Of a DNA stretch of 64,000 bases, positions 38,101 through 48,845 are shown piece after piece. Origin of the DNA: Parasponia andersonii (taxonomy: Eukaryota; Streptophyta; Magnoliopsida; Rosales; Cannabaceae); assembly GCA_002914805.1 (NCBI GenBank), contig JXTB01000002.1, positions 3,165,956 to 3,229,955 on the forward strand. Direction: 5' to 3'. Within the stretch, counting starts at the first letter, position 1, and each line of letters opens with the position of its first letter. A program made the translations under genes and the position numbers. The notes under the pieces were generated by a model. The model worked only from the letters and a program-made list of their open reading frames with translations, had not been told where the DNA came from and did no database searches.

Positions 38101-40552
38101 TAGGTCGAGTGGTCTTGCCCATTGTTTGCTCTCATGAATTTTGGGCTTTGATTCCCCATGAGGACCTACCTAGCAATATGCTAGAGTTTCCTACCACCTA
38201 AAGATTGTATGGTTCAGCGGGAGGACAAGTATCCCAAAAAAAAAAAAAAAACTTCCTTCATTGTACAAAACATTCGAACTTGTATGGTGGAAGAGCAAGT
38301 TTTTGAGAATGAGTAATTAGTATCTTCAAAACAAGAAAAATTCATCTTATACCATCATTTGGAGCTCTGAATTGCATATTATACATGACACATATTAACA
38401 GGTTGTAACTTTCAGGCATGTCTCGTAATGTCTTATAGCCAATATATTTAGGTATTAATGTTAGGCGGGAATGAGCTCGTGTACGAATATGACGTTAGAT
38501 ATTCATTTTGTTTAACACGGGAATAAGAGCCATGTATTCTTAAAGTTAGGTTTCGATAAAGCTTGTTCTTATCTTTTATGATATATGATTCATATGCTTC
38601 AACCCTCCTTGGCACTCCATCTACCAAGCTTAGTGAAGCAGCCTTTACCAAGCTTGCTTAATCTTTGGCGCTCTAATTTTTTGGTGTCCCTACTCAAACA
38701 TCTAAATTTTGGTTCTTGGTTGCTTTGATTTTACACCCACATTTAACAATTAACTGAATGATCAAATTTAATTCATGTTGACTGGTAGCTTTATTCACTG
38801 ACATTTGCTTGAAGAGATGACCACTCTAATTCAATTATTTTTCCCATGTTTCATATTATGCTGATATTTTGCAATCCACAGGCTCTGTGCCCATGATTAT
38901 GAAAGACGCCGAGAAATGGCTGCAGCAGCCTTGGCCTATAAATGCATGGAGGTGGCATACATGAGGGCCGCATATTGTAAAAATCCTAGTACGAACAGAG
39001 ATCGGCATGAGTTGCAAGCAACTCTACATATGATTCCTCAAGGTAATAGGAGTAGGGCATCATATAGGTATAGTCATATCATGGTGGTTTAGTACTTTTA
39101 TTTTGTAAACCATTCTTCTAACTTCCTTTCAGGTGTCTTTCTTTCATGCTGTTTTTTTTTTTTCTTTTGATAATTGACTTCCTTTCAAGTTGCAAATTAA
39201 TAGTTGAGGTGATAACTGTGCTTTTACCTGCTTGTAATAATTGTGGTTTAGGGATTTTTTTTCTGTTTGTTTAGTATTTTATTGTGTTCTATTTTTCTTG
39301 GTTTGGGTGGGGGGTTGGAGCTGGGAACAGTTTCTAAGAGGTTTTTTTTTGTCAAGAAAGTTTGTCTCTCTGCTTGTTTCAAATCTTGTTCACAATTTGT
39401 AATATGCGGTTGCTCTGTTAACTCTGTTGATCATCATTCTCTTTTCTGGTAAGCTTTTTCCAGTAGTGTCTTTTTGCTTTTAAAATTGTATAAAGTGAAG
39501 TGTTTCCAATATCCTTGTCTTAAATCAATTCTGCAGGTGAGTCTCCATCTTCTTCTGCCTCAGATGTTGATAATTTAAACACCCAAGTGACTGTTGAAAA
39601 GGCTACATTATCGAGAGGTGCTTCTCATGTCACTGGAAACCATGTTATTGTTGCTCGAAATCGTTCCAGTTTTGTTCGGGTGCTTGATTTTGTAAGTGTA
39701 TTCATTCTTGTGTGGCTTCTTGTTTAGATTAAAACTTGTTTTTTAACTGCTTTACTAAGGTCTTTCAGCTTAAGAACATGTTTAGGTACTATCATTAAAA
39801 TGCAGATAATTTTTGGACGTTTTATAGCTTTATGAGGATCAGGAGTCATTAGATGGAACTTTGTGGGAATGTAGAGGTGATGAAAATTGATACTTTCGAG
39901 TTAAGGATCTTGAGTCCCTGGACATGCAGTGCATGCCATCTTAGGACTGTAAAGGGAGGTTCAGCAATGTAAAAATGGCCCTTCAGTTACATCACAGGCC
40001 TGGGAGTAGGCTTGTCTGATTTGAGGAACATCTGATGATTCGTGATGGTGCTACAGTTGTTTTTAAGTTGTATGCACTTTCTATTTTCTAACTACCAACA
40101 GAGTGCAGTTGATGTGACTTGGTTGTTGGTAGGCTTACAAATAAGAAAGCTTAATTAGCTTTTTACAAAAAGCTAGTGGTGGGATTTTTTGGGCATGGAT
40201 GTCTCAGAAGGGGAGTTGGGATATTAGCTCATGAGATTGATGTGCATACTGTCAGTCCCGTATCTGTTATGGCTATATGCTTGTTTGTCGATTTTTCAGG
40301 AGGGTTAAAGGTTCGTATGTGATTGTTTTGCAGACACAGTATGTAATTTTTGCTATGGAGGCCTCAAGAAAGTCCTTAGATGCTTTCATGGCTGCCAATG
40401 CAACCCTGGAAGAGGCACAAAATAAAGATTGTATTGCTTCTATTAGAAGGGTTGTCCAGCTCAGCTTCCAAGATATAGAGGAGCTCATACATTTGGTTCG
40501 GCTAGCAAGGGAGTCCATTAGTCGTTCTGGTTTTTGTGGTGCTAGAGACTAA
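32166..40552 (+). CDS. CW-type zinc-finger protein (CWZF3/5/7-like), 1715 aa
   Basis: Large nuclear protein of a plant family with one CW domain, a fold that in other proteins reads methylated histone H3 lysine 4. Exons: 32166-32276, 32798-32870, 32967-33094, 33219-33614, 33719-35088, 35251-35663, 35787-37750, 37857-38014, 38882-39042, 39537-39691, 40334-40552; phases agree. The N-terminus has the family block ELEEGEA...DPDIDLSYID, then HVLGHFQKDFEGGVSAENLG and AKFGGYGSFLPTYERSP. The CW domain (about residues 656-705) shows WVCCDSCQQWRLLP, KWLCSM and NQCD: four zinc cysteines plus the conserved tryptophans. A long, Ser/Lys-rich disordered region fills exons 5-7. The last four exons (about 1486-1715) encode a conserved all-helical domain (LCAHDYERRREMAAAALAYK, EASRKSLDAF). 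Histone binding is inferred from the fold, not shown here. The gene holds a SINE in intron 8. The upstream in-frame stop supports the chosen start. Confidence 0.92.
38092..38253 (+). mobile_element. tRNA-derived SINE relic in an intron of the CW zinc-finger gene
   Basis: About 160 bp begins with gagggttaggtcgagtggt, which resembles a tRNA-derived 5' end with a Pol III A-box. A degenerate B-box (gggctttgattcccc) follows about 50 bases later, and the sequence ends in an A16 tract. This is the layout of a plant SINE in the sense orientation of the host gene. A partial flanking repeat (acttcat before, cttcat after the A tail) may be the remnant target duplication. Confidence rests on layout, since no database comparison is possible. 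Confidence 0.6.
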
Positions 40553-42555
40553 AGTCAACCCTGTATATATAGCATGTTTATCAGATTTTCTTCTAGTAAA
40601 CAGGCATCCGGAAAAGAAGGGAAAGAGATGCCTACCTAGACCTACACTTGAAAATCTGCAGTGGCAGGTCACTGACATTTCAAAACCCCTCTGTACATGT
40701 GTACAAAGTGAGATTGATTAGCAAATTTTTGTAATGTATTTTTTTCTTTCTTGTTTAGTTTTTATTGACGTGGATAAGGGCACATTGCACAACACCATCA
40801 GCCTTAAGTTTGATGGATTGGGAAAAGAGGAATTGGATAGTTGTTAGGGAGCATGACTCAGAGTATTGTAACAGTGCATTTTTTTGCTCCAGTTATTGGA
40901 GCTTGAGGGAAAAAACTATATTCATAGAGATTTAAAATTCTTAGGCAACCAATATGAGGAGGTTGAATACTAATACTGGTTATTTAATGTTACATTAATG
41001 AAATTTTGATTGTTACGACATCAAAATTTTGAATGAATTGAAATTCCAAGTTCTTGGTGTACTATGACCCCTGTGCAAGTGAAAATGGCAGTTTAAGGTT
41101 TGGTTTTGATTAGTTACACCAGCTTTGCAAGGGAGAGATTCCAATCTTCAGGTATGTAATACTGCAAATTCATTTTTATCGCATTTTTGGAGTAGTTCTT
41201 TTGACTGCATTCTTTTCAAATTTATGAGTTAATAATGTTAATTTTTATGTGACATAGCTTGTACTTAGACACCTCCTTGGTTGGAGTAGTTATCACTAGG
41301 GCCAGCATATGAGAAATTTCAACGGTTTGTGATGTTCTATGCCATTAACATTTTAGGAGATTCTACCGCAAGTTATTTGGTTAAAGTTAATAAAAGTTTC
41401 TGTTCACTGGCAACAGTTTACACCTTTTAAGTCTTTATATTGGAAATAAGTTTTTTGTTTGTCATAAATGACAGGGGGACTTTGGTTTATCCCGATGATT
41501 CAAGGGGGGTATTTTGAAATTTTTTGTCTTTAGTGCCACCGCTTGTCCCAGAGGTAAAGTTCAATTTCAGTATCTTCAATTATTTTTTTGGTGGTGTCTG
41601 AGGGGAAGTAGTGGTTTATCTGCGTGATATTCCCCTTCCTCAGTTCCAAATAAAATATCTTAATATTAGATGAAATGGATATTTCCTTTGTTTATTTTGG
41701 GCCTTTTTAAATGCAGACAGTCCATATTTCCATGTTTTTTTTAATTTTTTTTTCCTGAAAATGCAGATAAGTAATTTGACAGCAAGAATTTGTGCATTAT
41801 CTTTTCTGGGAGCTTCTGCATATAATATTTTGATCTATTCTTTACTACCTTTATAAAGATATATATATATATATATATATATGTGTATGTGTGTGTGTGT
41901 GTATTATAAACATTAAAGGGAGTAAACAATATTAAATATGATTGCCGTGCAATTCTCTTGAACAAATTTGGCTGTCCTACTAAAATCTGATTGTTGTTTA
42001 CTCAACTCTTTACTGAAACCACTCAAACCATGATTGTAACAGCTGCAATGAAACTTGAATGATTGCAATATGCATATTGTATTGGTTTCTTGGTCAGAGG
42101 TATACCAAGGAAAATACGTGACTGAACCCCCGAGTTCTGGCAAGAAGGAACTAACACTGATGTTAGAAGAAATTGTATCTATTTTTTTTTTTTCAATTTT
42201 GTTTTGTTATTTAAGAAGTAACACTTGTGTATTTAGTTTTGGTGTAGTAAAGACTACTCCTCCCTTATTGTATTCTTTACTTTTGTTACATCGTAAAAAA
42301 ATAAAAGAGAACATTTATTTCCGAAGGACATTAAGCCTACATTTGAATTTCTTATGATTTTCCTCCCTATGAATGCTATGTGCTCGTTTTGTTGGAGTTG
42401 GTATTCGTGGTCCATGTCTTGTTCATCATTGCTATATTTTTGGGCTCAGAAGGGGCAATCCTTTGCCATACTTTTTTATTTCTTGTCTATGGGAACTATC
42501 TTGTAAATTACTTTTGCTTGTAAGAGTACGATTTTATGTTAATTATTCTAAATGT
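40553..42555. other. 3' flank of the CW zinc-finger gene and intergenic DNA
   Basis: The first few hundred bases should be the 3' UTR. A TA/TG compound microsatellite lies at about 41859-41902. No coding frame here has recognisable features. Confidence 0.5.
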
Positions 42556-42559
42556 TAAT

Positions 42560-42670
42560 CAAGCAAAAGTAGGCCAATCAGAGTGCCGAGAATGAGTTGG
42601 AAAGGGGTCCAGAGTGGAGCACCTGTGTACACGTGCCACGTGGATGGACATGGTTTCACCCTTGATTATT
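42560..42670. repeat. G-box-rich module, copy A
   Basis: The sequence (caatcagagtgccgagaatg, then gtggagcacc, acacgtgccacgtgg and gacatgg) is matched at about 65% by eye by 46664-46760. Both copies carry ACGTG cores (here acacgtg and ccacgtgg). The two lie about 4.1 kb apart on the same strand, either side of the MULE. They may be a decayed dispersed repeat or a duplicated promoter fragment. Confidence 0.45.
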
Positions 42671-43724
42671 CCTTCTTAATACTAAATTGACGTTAGCCAA
42701 TAGAGACCGTTGATTGGCATGACCTTATATGGGTTTCAAGTAAATCTAACGTGAATCAAGCTTGGAATTGGTTTTCCACCTTTGGCAATGCCAATCTTTA
42801 GTATGCTTATGCCTTATAGCCAGTTGCTCTTACAAAACCAAAAAGAACAAATATAAATAAAAGAAGCAAGCTTTAGTATACCACCATCGTTTTATCATTT
42901 AAATGTTTAAGCAAGGAATCTATACCCTAAATCTGGTGGGTCTAATAGCAAACCAAGTTATAATAGTGGAAAAGAAGGTGAAATATTATTATTTTAAGAT
43001 TTATTTGATCAAATTCGATGATGTATATGTTTGCATGGAAATGGCATTAGTTTGGACCCACATTGTTTGTACATTTTGTAGGTCATTTGTTCTGTCCGTC
43101 TAATTTTTCTACACGTCATCTTCAAAAGAAACTCAAATAGATGTCATCACTTTATTTGTCAGTTTCAAAAAAAAAAAAAAAGATATCATCAATTTATATT
43201 TTTCTTTTAAATCATGACTACTTAAATGCATGGCGAAATATAATTTGAGTATATATGGAGTAAGACTAAAAATAGAGACACGATTTAATATGAATTAGAC
43301 GACTTGTAATACGGATGAACATAATTCCTACCTTTTATGGAAAATATTTTTTTGAAAAATTGACATAAAAATTCGCGGATGCTAAGCTTATTTATACGCG
43401 TGTTGTACAATTAATTTTGAAAAACATGTTTATACGAATAGGATAATAAAGGTTGTAAATATTCTATAATAAAAGCATATTTGTCACCTGGTTTACTTTG
43501 ATTGATCATAAAATACTACATATTAATAATCGATTGAAAATTAATAATTTGACATAAAATCAATATTATATGATAAATAATATAAAAAATATTATACGAT
43601 AAATAATAAAAGATTCAAAATATAGATATAATAAAAGTGTTATACTTAAACTTGCTAACTATGTACAAAACTTCTATTGAATCATTGAATACAGCTTCCA
43701 GAAATTGATTTTAGGGATAAATAT
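42671..43724. other. AT-rich intergenic DNA
   Basis: Short frames only, and no recognisable gene or repeat. Confidence 0.5.
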
Positions 43725-44210
43725 AATAATTGTTCTTGAATTATATTCATCGTATCACTTTGTTCTCCGAATTTTCAACTTATATATTAATGATGTTTGA
43801 ATTATGCAATTGTTACAATAATGACATTTTTTGTCACAAATTATTAATTTTTTTAACAGAAAATAGTGTCATAAATAAAACACATTGTTGTGCATTATTT
43901 ACTTCTATGAGTTAAAATCTTATTTTTAACTATAATTACTAAATTGTGCGCTTTTCATACAACTTAATTCTGTTAAAAAATTTAATAGTTTGTTAAAAAA
44001 AATAGTCATCGCTACAATAATTGCAAGTCTTGATAGTCTATTGCATAAGTTAAAATTCGGAAGCTCATTTTTTACCATAATTACTAAACTGTGTGTTCTG
44101 TAAATAACTTATTTTGTTCAATATTTAACAGTTTGTGATAAAGTGATTATTATTGTAACAGTTACACAATACATAGATTATTCCTATGTAAGTTTAAATT
44201 TTAGGATATA
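43725..44210. repeat. Compound repeat: one inverted and two direct copies of a ~140-bp unit
   Basis: Unit B (about 44078-44205; ttactaaactgtgtgt...aacagtttgtgataa...attattgtaac...taagttta) closely resembles unit A just before it (about 43934-44060) with a period near 144 bp. The reverse complement of 43767-43899 matches the same unit again, including ctgttaaaaaa, aatttgtgac and tcattattgtaaca. The region could fold as a hairpin between the inverted copy and either direct copy. It looks like a MITE in which one arm was duplicated, or two nested MITEs of one family. Confidence 0.65.
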
Positions 44211-44943
44211 AAATAGTATTGCAGGTATAATTCATGATTATTAAAATCATTAACCCTTGATTTTATTGATTATAAAACCTTTATTTTATTGATCACAAAA
44301 CCTTGTGGGGTCTGATTTGTCAAAATCAAATATGTTTCAAATTGACCAGCTTTGCTTTGGTAACTTATTCATTAAAAGGAAAAAAAAAAAGAATTTAGCA
44401 TTACCATTTTTATACTAACATTAAAATTACAGTATTGCACCTTAATGCACGCAAAATTATCTAAATCTATTTCCAATCCGGTGGGCATGGATTTATTATT
44501 CTATAACTCAGTTAGAGATGGGAGTAGTTCCTTTCAGTCGTTATCTCCTTTGTTGAAAAGAAAATAATAAAACTACTATTGTAATCGTCTGTCTTATTAG
44601 AGAATAATAGAAAAATAAATTTCCTCATTTGGGTTTCTTGGGGATTTTCAACTGTATGTTTTCTGGTGTTTTTCATTTGTTCTTGTTCACCCACAAAAAG
44701 ACAGCCACAGATATTTCAGAGCCACCAAATGCATATAACAATTGAAATGTGTCTATTTCCAACCAAATAATAGTAACAGAAATTAGAAATTTTAAAAACG
44801 AAAAAAGAAAAAAAATAATGTATCTACGTGTCTAAAGTCAAAATGGGGTAACCGCCAGAGGCCCAGATTGGACAGTATTTACTTTTTTTTTTCTATTTTT
44901 TTTTATGAAAAAGAAGAAGAAGAAAATATTAATAATAATGATA

Positions 44944-46633
44944 GGGAAATTCTAGTATAAGAGCGGCAAAAATCCTCCTGCACATAAGAGGAGTATTTTT
45001 TATAATCAGATGGCTTATAAAAGATTTATTTTTAAAAAATTATCTTTACTACCACATAATAACGTATCCTATAGTCTTTCTAATTTTTAAGATTTTTATT
45101 TTTTAAAAAAAAAACACACATGATAGATAATTAGGTTCTTTGTCATATTCCAGCAGCAATAAAAATGTTTCACTTGAATATATAGTGTGAAAAAGAATTT
45201 ACGGGATAGTCGAAGCAAGGATGTACACCAATTAGACCCCATAAGGTGTGCCACACTAGCCATCAAAATCACTTTCCTCCATTGATACATTTTGTTCTAC
45301 TTGTTGAGTGTCTGTGACTTGGAATTTCTTAATGGCAATATCATTAAGTGAGCCTAAATCATCCTTGGGTGTCTGGAATTGTTGGTGGTGCTCTTTTTTC
45401 CTCTTTGCGTGGTTGGGAATTTGGGTACTGACACTGGTGTTGGCTTCAAATTCTGACCATGTATCTGTTTCTTCATCTAAACGAACAGTATTATTAGATA
45501 GATCTTCTAAATTCAATGATAAATATGGTGAGTCAACCGTGTTTGTCTCCCTTCTCAAGTACGTTGTCTTGTTATGCCCTTTCTTATTACAGATGCTACA
45601 TCTTCGAACTGCTTTTCGACCTGTTGCTGGGCAATTTGCTGTTCCTTTAGTTTTGGTGAAAACAAGATTCCGAATGTCAATTTCTGTTTCCTTTGCAGCC
45701 TTCGTTGTCTTTTTCTTAGCATCGTCGGTATACTCTTGCTAAGCGGTCCTTACAATGTTCACCACCTTCTCCATATGTGTGTTTCCCAATCTAAACAAGT
45801 CTTCATTTTTGGCCGAGTAGTAAGCTATTTCTGCTCCTTGGTTGTGAATATGGCTGAATCGTGCACTTTCAACAGTACACGTGTATTTGCACTTTGGATT
45901 ATATGATTCTCTACTTTCTTTCTCAATCTTTGCTTGCACAATCTACCTCCGCAATATAAGCGAATTCGGTATCTTGTTCATGTTTCTTGATTTCATTGTG
46001 GCAAATATGTGCCTGCAAGGAATGCCATTGGTTGGGAAGCCCTTACATTCGCAATAAAATTCTTCAGTAGCCGTGTTGAATATGACGGATCTACTAACGT
46101 TGGTCGTCTCATATTTTCTGAACTTTGTTGTTACAATGTCGCCTTCTTCTATAGTTGATCTCACCACATACTTTCCTTCCCTTTTCATTTCGTCCCAAGA
46201 GAAGAGGTGATTGATTCTGAAAAAATTCGAAGAACACTAGGATATACGAATGAAAAAAAAAAGTTATAGAGGAGAAACACAAAGGAGAGATGGTGAAAGC
46301 ATATAAGAGAGAATAATTCAAAGATCATGTAGTTTTTTTTTTTCTTTTAGAGTGAGATCATGTTTTTTTTTTTCTTTTACGATATCTTGCGTTTTTTTTT
46401 TATAAAATCGTGAGTTAATTTTTTTTTACAGATCATGTGTTTTTTTTATTTTAAAATAAAATTTTTAAAAATTAAGAAAGATATAAGATATATTATTATG
46501 TGGTAATGAACATATTATATAATTTATTTTTTAAAAATAAATTTTTTATAAATTATCCAATTAAAAAAATTACTCCTTCCACACGAATTCCACACGGAGG
46601 AGGGTTTTTGCGCCTCTTACGCCAGAACTCTCC
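44944..46633. mobile_element. Mutator-like element (MULE) with ~200-bp TIRs and target duplication
   Basis: The left end (gggaaattctagtataagag, about 44944-45120) is matched in reverse complement by the right end (46430-46633, ending cgccagaactctcc). Matched blocks include gcaaaaa-cctcct, ggagta-tttttt, aaaaaatta, accacataata and aacaca-catgat. The outer flanks carry the same 7 bases, aatgata (44937-44943 and 46634-46640), a near-complete 7-9 bp target duplication as Mutator-type insertion makes. Inside lies only a minus-strand FAR1/MURA-like C-terminal ORF with stops (see 45256-46236), so the element is a deleted, non-autonomous copy. TIR identity by eye is about 70%, so it is old. Confidence 0.8.
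45256..46236 (-). pseudogene. FAR1-RELATED SEQUENCE / MURA-like fragment, broken
   Basis: FHY3/FAR1 transcription factors derive from Mutator-type transposases. A single minus-strand frame (46236 to 45256) keeps the family's SWIM zinc finger, CECKGFPTNGIPCRHIFA (C-x-C...C-x-H all present), followed by NKIPNSLILRR. There the expected tryptophan codon is TAG (45945-45943). A second in-frame TAG lies at 45741-45739. Further on, a CCHC zinc knuckle reads CSICNKKGHNKTTY, with its last cysteine changed to tyrosine. The frame otherwise stays open to a stop at 45256. All N-terminal parts (FAR1 DNA-binding and MULE catalytic domains) are missing. It lies between the TIRs of the 44944-46633 element, so it is the residue of that element's own transposase or of a captured FRS gene. 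It is not functional. Confidence 0.75.
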
Positions 46634-46663
46634 AATGATAATAAGACAATAGATTTTTAAGAA

Positions 46664-46760
46664 AAAGTCGGGCAATTAGAGTGCTTAGAATGGAAGAAAG
46701 GGTCGGTAGCAGAGCATCCATTTCCACGTGTATATGTGCCGCGTGGGATTGACATGACTC
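46664..46760. repeat. G-box-rich module, copy B
   Basis: Partner of the 42560-42670 module: gggcaattagagtgcttagaatg, agagcatcc, ccacgtg, gtgccgcgtggg and ttgacatgac appear in the same order. It begins about 25 bases beyond the MULE's right target duplication and lies about 1.9 kb upstream of the ELM2/SANT gene leader. Confidence 0.45.
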
Positions 46761-48530
46761 AATCCACTGCTTAATTTTCAAACCGCTCTTCAACGCTTTT
46801 TCTAATATTTATATTATTTCTATATACGTGTGCAAGAGGGGAAAAAAAAAACTAAAGTACTAAAATAAAATGAACCGAATAAAGATGCACTAATGTTGAA
46901 GAGTGTTGTTTAATTGATTTGTTTTCATATTTCGAGATTGATTATTAATTATCGTTGTTAAGTAATTAATGCTTGTATAATAGTTTTTTTTTAAAAAAAT
47001 AAATTTTATAAACAAGTTTGGTTTTAATGACTCTTTCCTCTTTTGTAAAGTTTTTTAACGCACTTTTTTTCCCCTTCCGAAAATACAAATTTATTCCAAT
47101 TTATACTTCTGCATAAACTTGGTGTCTACTACAAAACCAATGGTGGTGATAGATTAATTTTGTACTTCTCAACAATTTAATAAAACTAATACTAACGCCA
47201 ATAAAAGTTCTAATATACTCCGATCAAGGGAAAAGATTTGTGTTGAATATGTGTCAAATTCGTTAAACATAATTGACCCTAGTATTTTTTTTTTTTTTTA
47301 AAAGATTGTCATTTATACTACTATGTAAGTATACGTATAATATACTGCATTTAACATTTATAATTCACTACCATTCGTACATGCATAACGATGCTATTCG
47401 GATTATTTTGGTTAGACATTTTTCTTTCTATAATAAACTTTATATACAATACGTATCTATTGGATAGCACACAATCACAAAGATATAACCAATGGTTAAA
47501 GGACGAGAGATATATAATAAATGTATCTAATTCTTCAATACGTTATTCATTTGCTTGTTTACTACATAGAGGAGTGCTATATGATACTTTAGCAGATGTT
47601 TCTCAACAAGCACTTATAGATTATCAATATGCCTCAAACAATGGTCTAACAACTTTCATAAGTACTGATCTTCGTAGATAGACACACATTATAATAAGCA
47701 CAAATGACAAATCTACGTAAAAAATACTTGTTTTATTATTATTTTTTTCCCCTCATTTCTTTCCTCTTCACTCCCTCAAAAAAAAAAACACATTTAACAT
47801 ATATAAAATAAGAAATTTGGTTGATCGATGCAGTTCATAGAATGTACAAGATCAGAGGTTATAAATTAGATACTAACAAAGACTTTCCATTTAGGAGGAA
47901 AATCATATGAAGTATATAATATAATAACAAATCCATATCTTATACACACAAGAAATCATGTCTTGGCAAAAATGAGTCATATTGAACAAACGTCATTAAC
48001 CTAACCAAGCTGAATGTTCAAGAGGCTGCGGGTCAGTTAGCCACGACCACAATAAGAGACTCAGTTAAACAAAGCCAAATTTTCACGTGGATGGCAAACT
48101 TTAGTTTTCTTAATTAGAAATTTTTACAAAAACAATTAAGAAAAGACTTCCAAAACATTATTAAATTATTTTCACCACATATATATTTTTTCCATTATAA
48201 AATAAATAAAGCTCGGAACCAAATCCGAAGGTTAGTTTGGTCATTTAAACAAATTAAATCCAATCTCAAACTGTCTTATTCCTACGCGCGTGTGGCAAAC
48301 ACACAAAACACTTCCCTCCGGCCGCTTTGTATTGCACTACATCTCTTTAACAAATCTTCCCTACATCCTGATTTCCCAAAACTCACTACAAACATTGTCG
48401 TTTTCAACACTTGTATGAACAAAACGACAGAAGCTCTTTCCCTTACACACACGTGGCAAAACACTAATGGGTTCTAACACAGACATAAATAGGCAAGCAG
48501 GTAGATGATCTCGTCTAAGAAGGAATCTTA
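46761..48530. other. Intergenic DNA upstream of the ELM2/SANT gene
   Basis: No gene is supported. A 96-codon plus-strand frame at 47391-47681 has non-repetitive composition in its second half, but I cannot link it to any family. ACGTG-containing motifs occur near 48450 and 48535. Confidence 0.45.
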
Positions 48531-48623
48531 AATCCACGTGTCAAGATCTGAAGATGTCGTGTTATCACGCCTCAGAGCGCGAGTTGAGTTATCATACCAT
48601 AAAACGGACCAGAGCAGAGCCCA

Positions 48624-48663
<40 letters not shown>

Positions 48664-48703
48664 TAAGACGTATATTATATTCTCTCTCAACACAACACAA
48701 CCC

Positions 48704-48734
<31 letters not shown>

Positions 48735-48845
48735 AGCCACAGAACGACTTTGCTTTCTCATTTATTTTTGGGTTTATTTTTGGCTTAAGTCGTCCTCGAA
48801 TTCAACCTTCGTAGCCATGAAAGCTTAGCTTCCGTAAAAACCCAG
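48531..48845 (+). promoter_or_regulatory. Promoter/leader of the ELM2/SANT gene with CT microsatellites
   Basis: An ACGTGTC-type ABRE/G-box core lies at about 48535. Two CT runs (48626-48659 and 48703-48735) flank a TATA-like tatattatatt (about 48670). CT-rich tracts around the start site are common in plant promoters and leaders. A leader exon seems to end in a GT donor at 48846 (cccag|gtacgg); the next exon carries the ATG at 50437, perhaps via a small leader exon near 49950. Confidence 0.45.
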
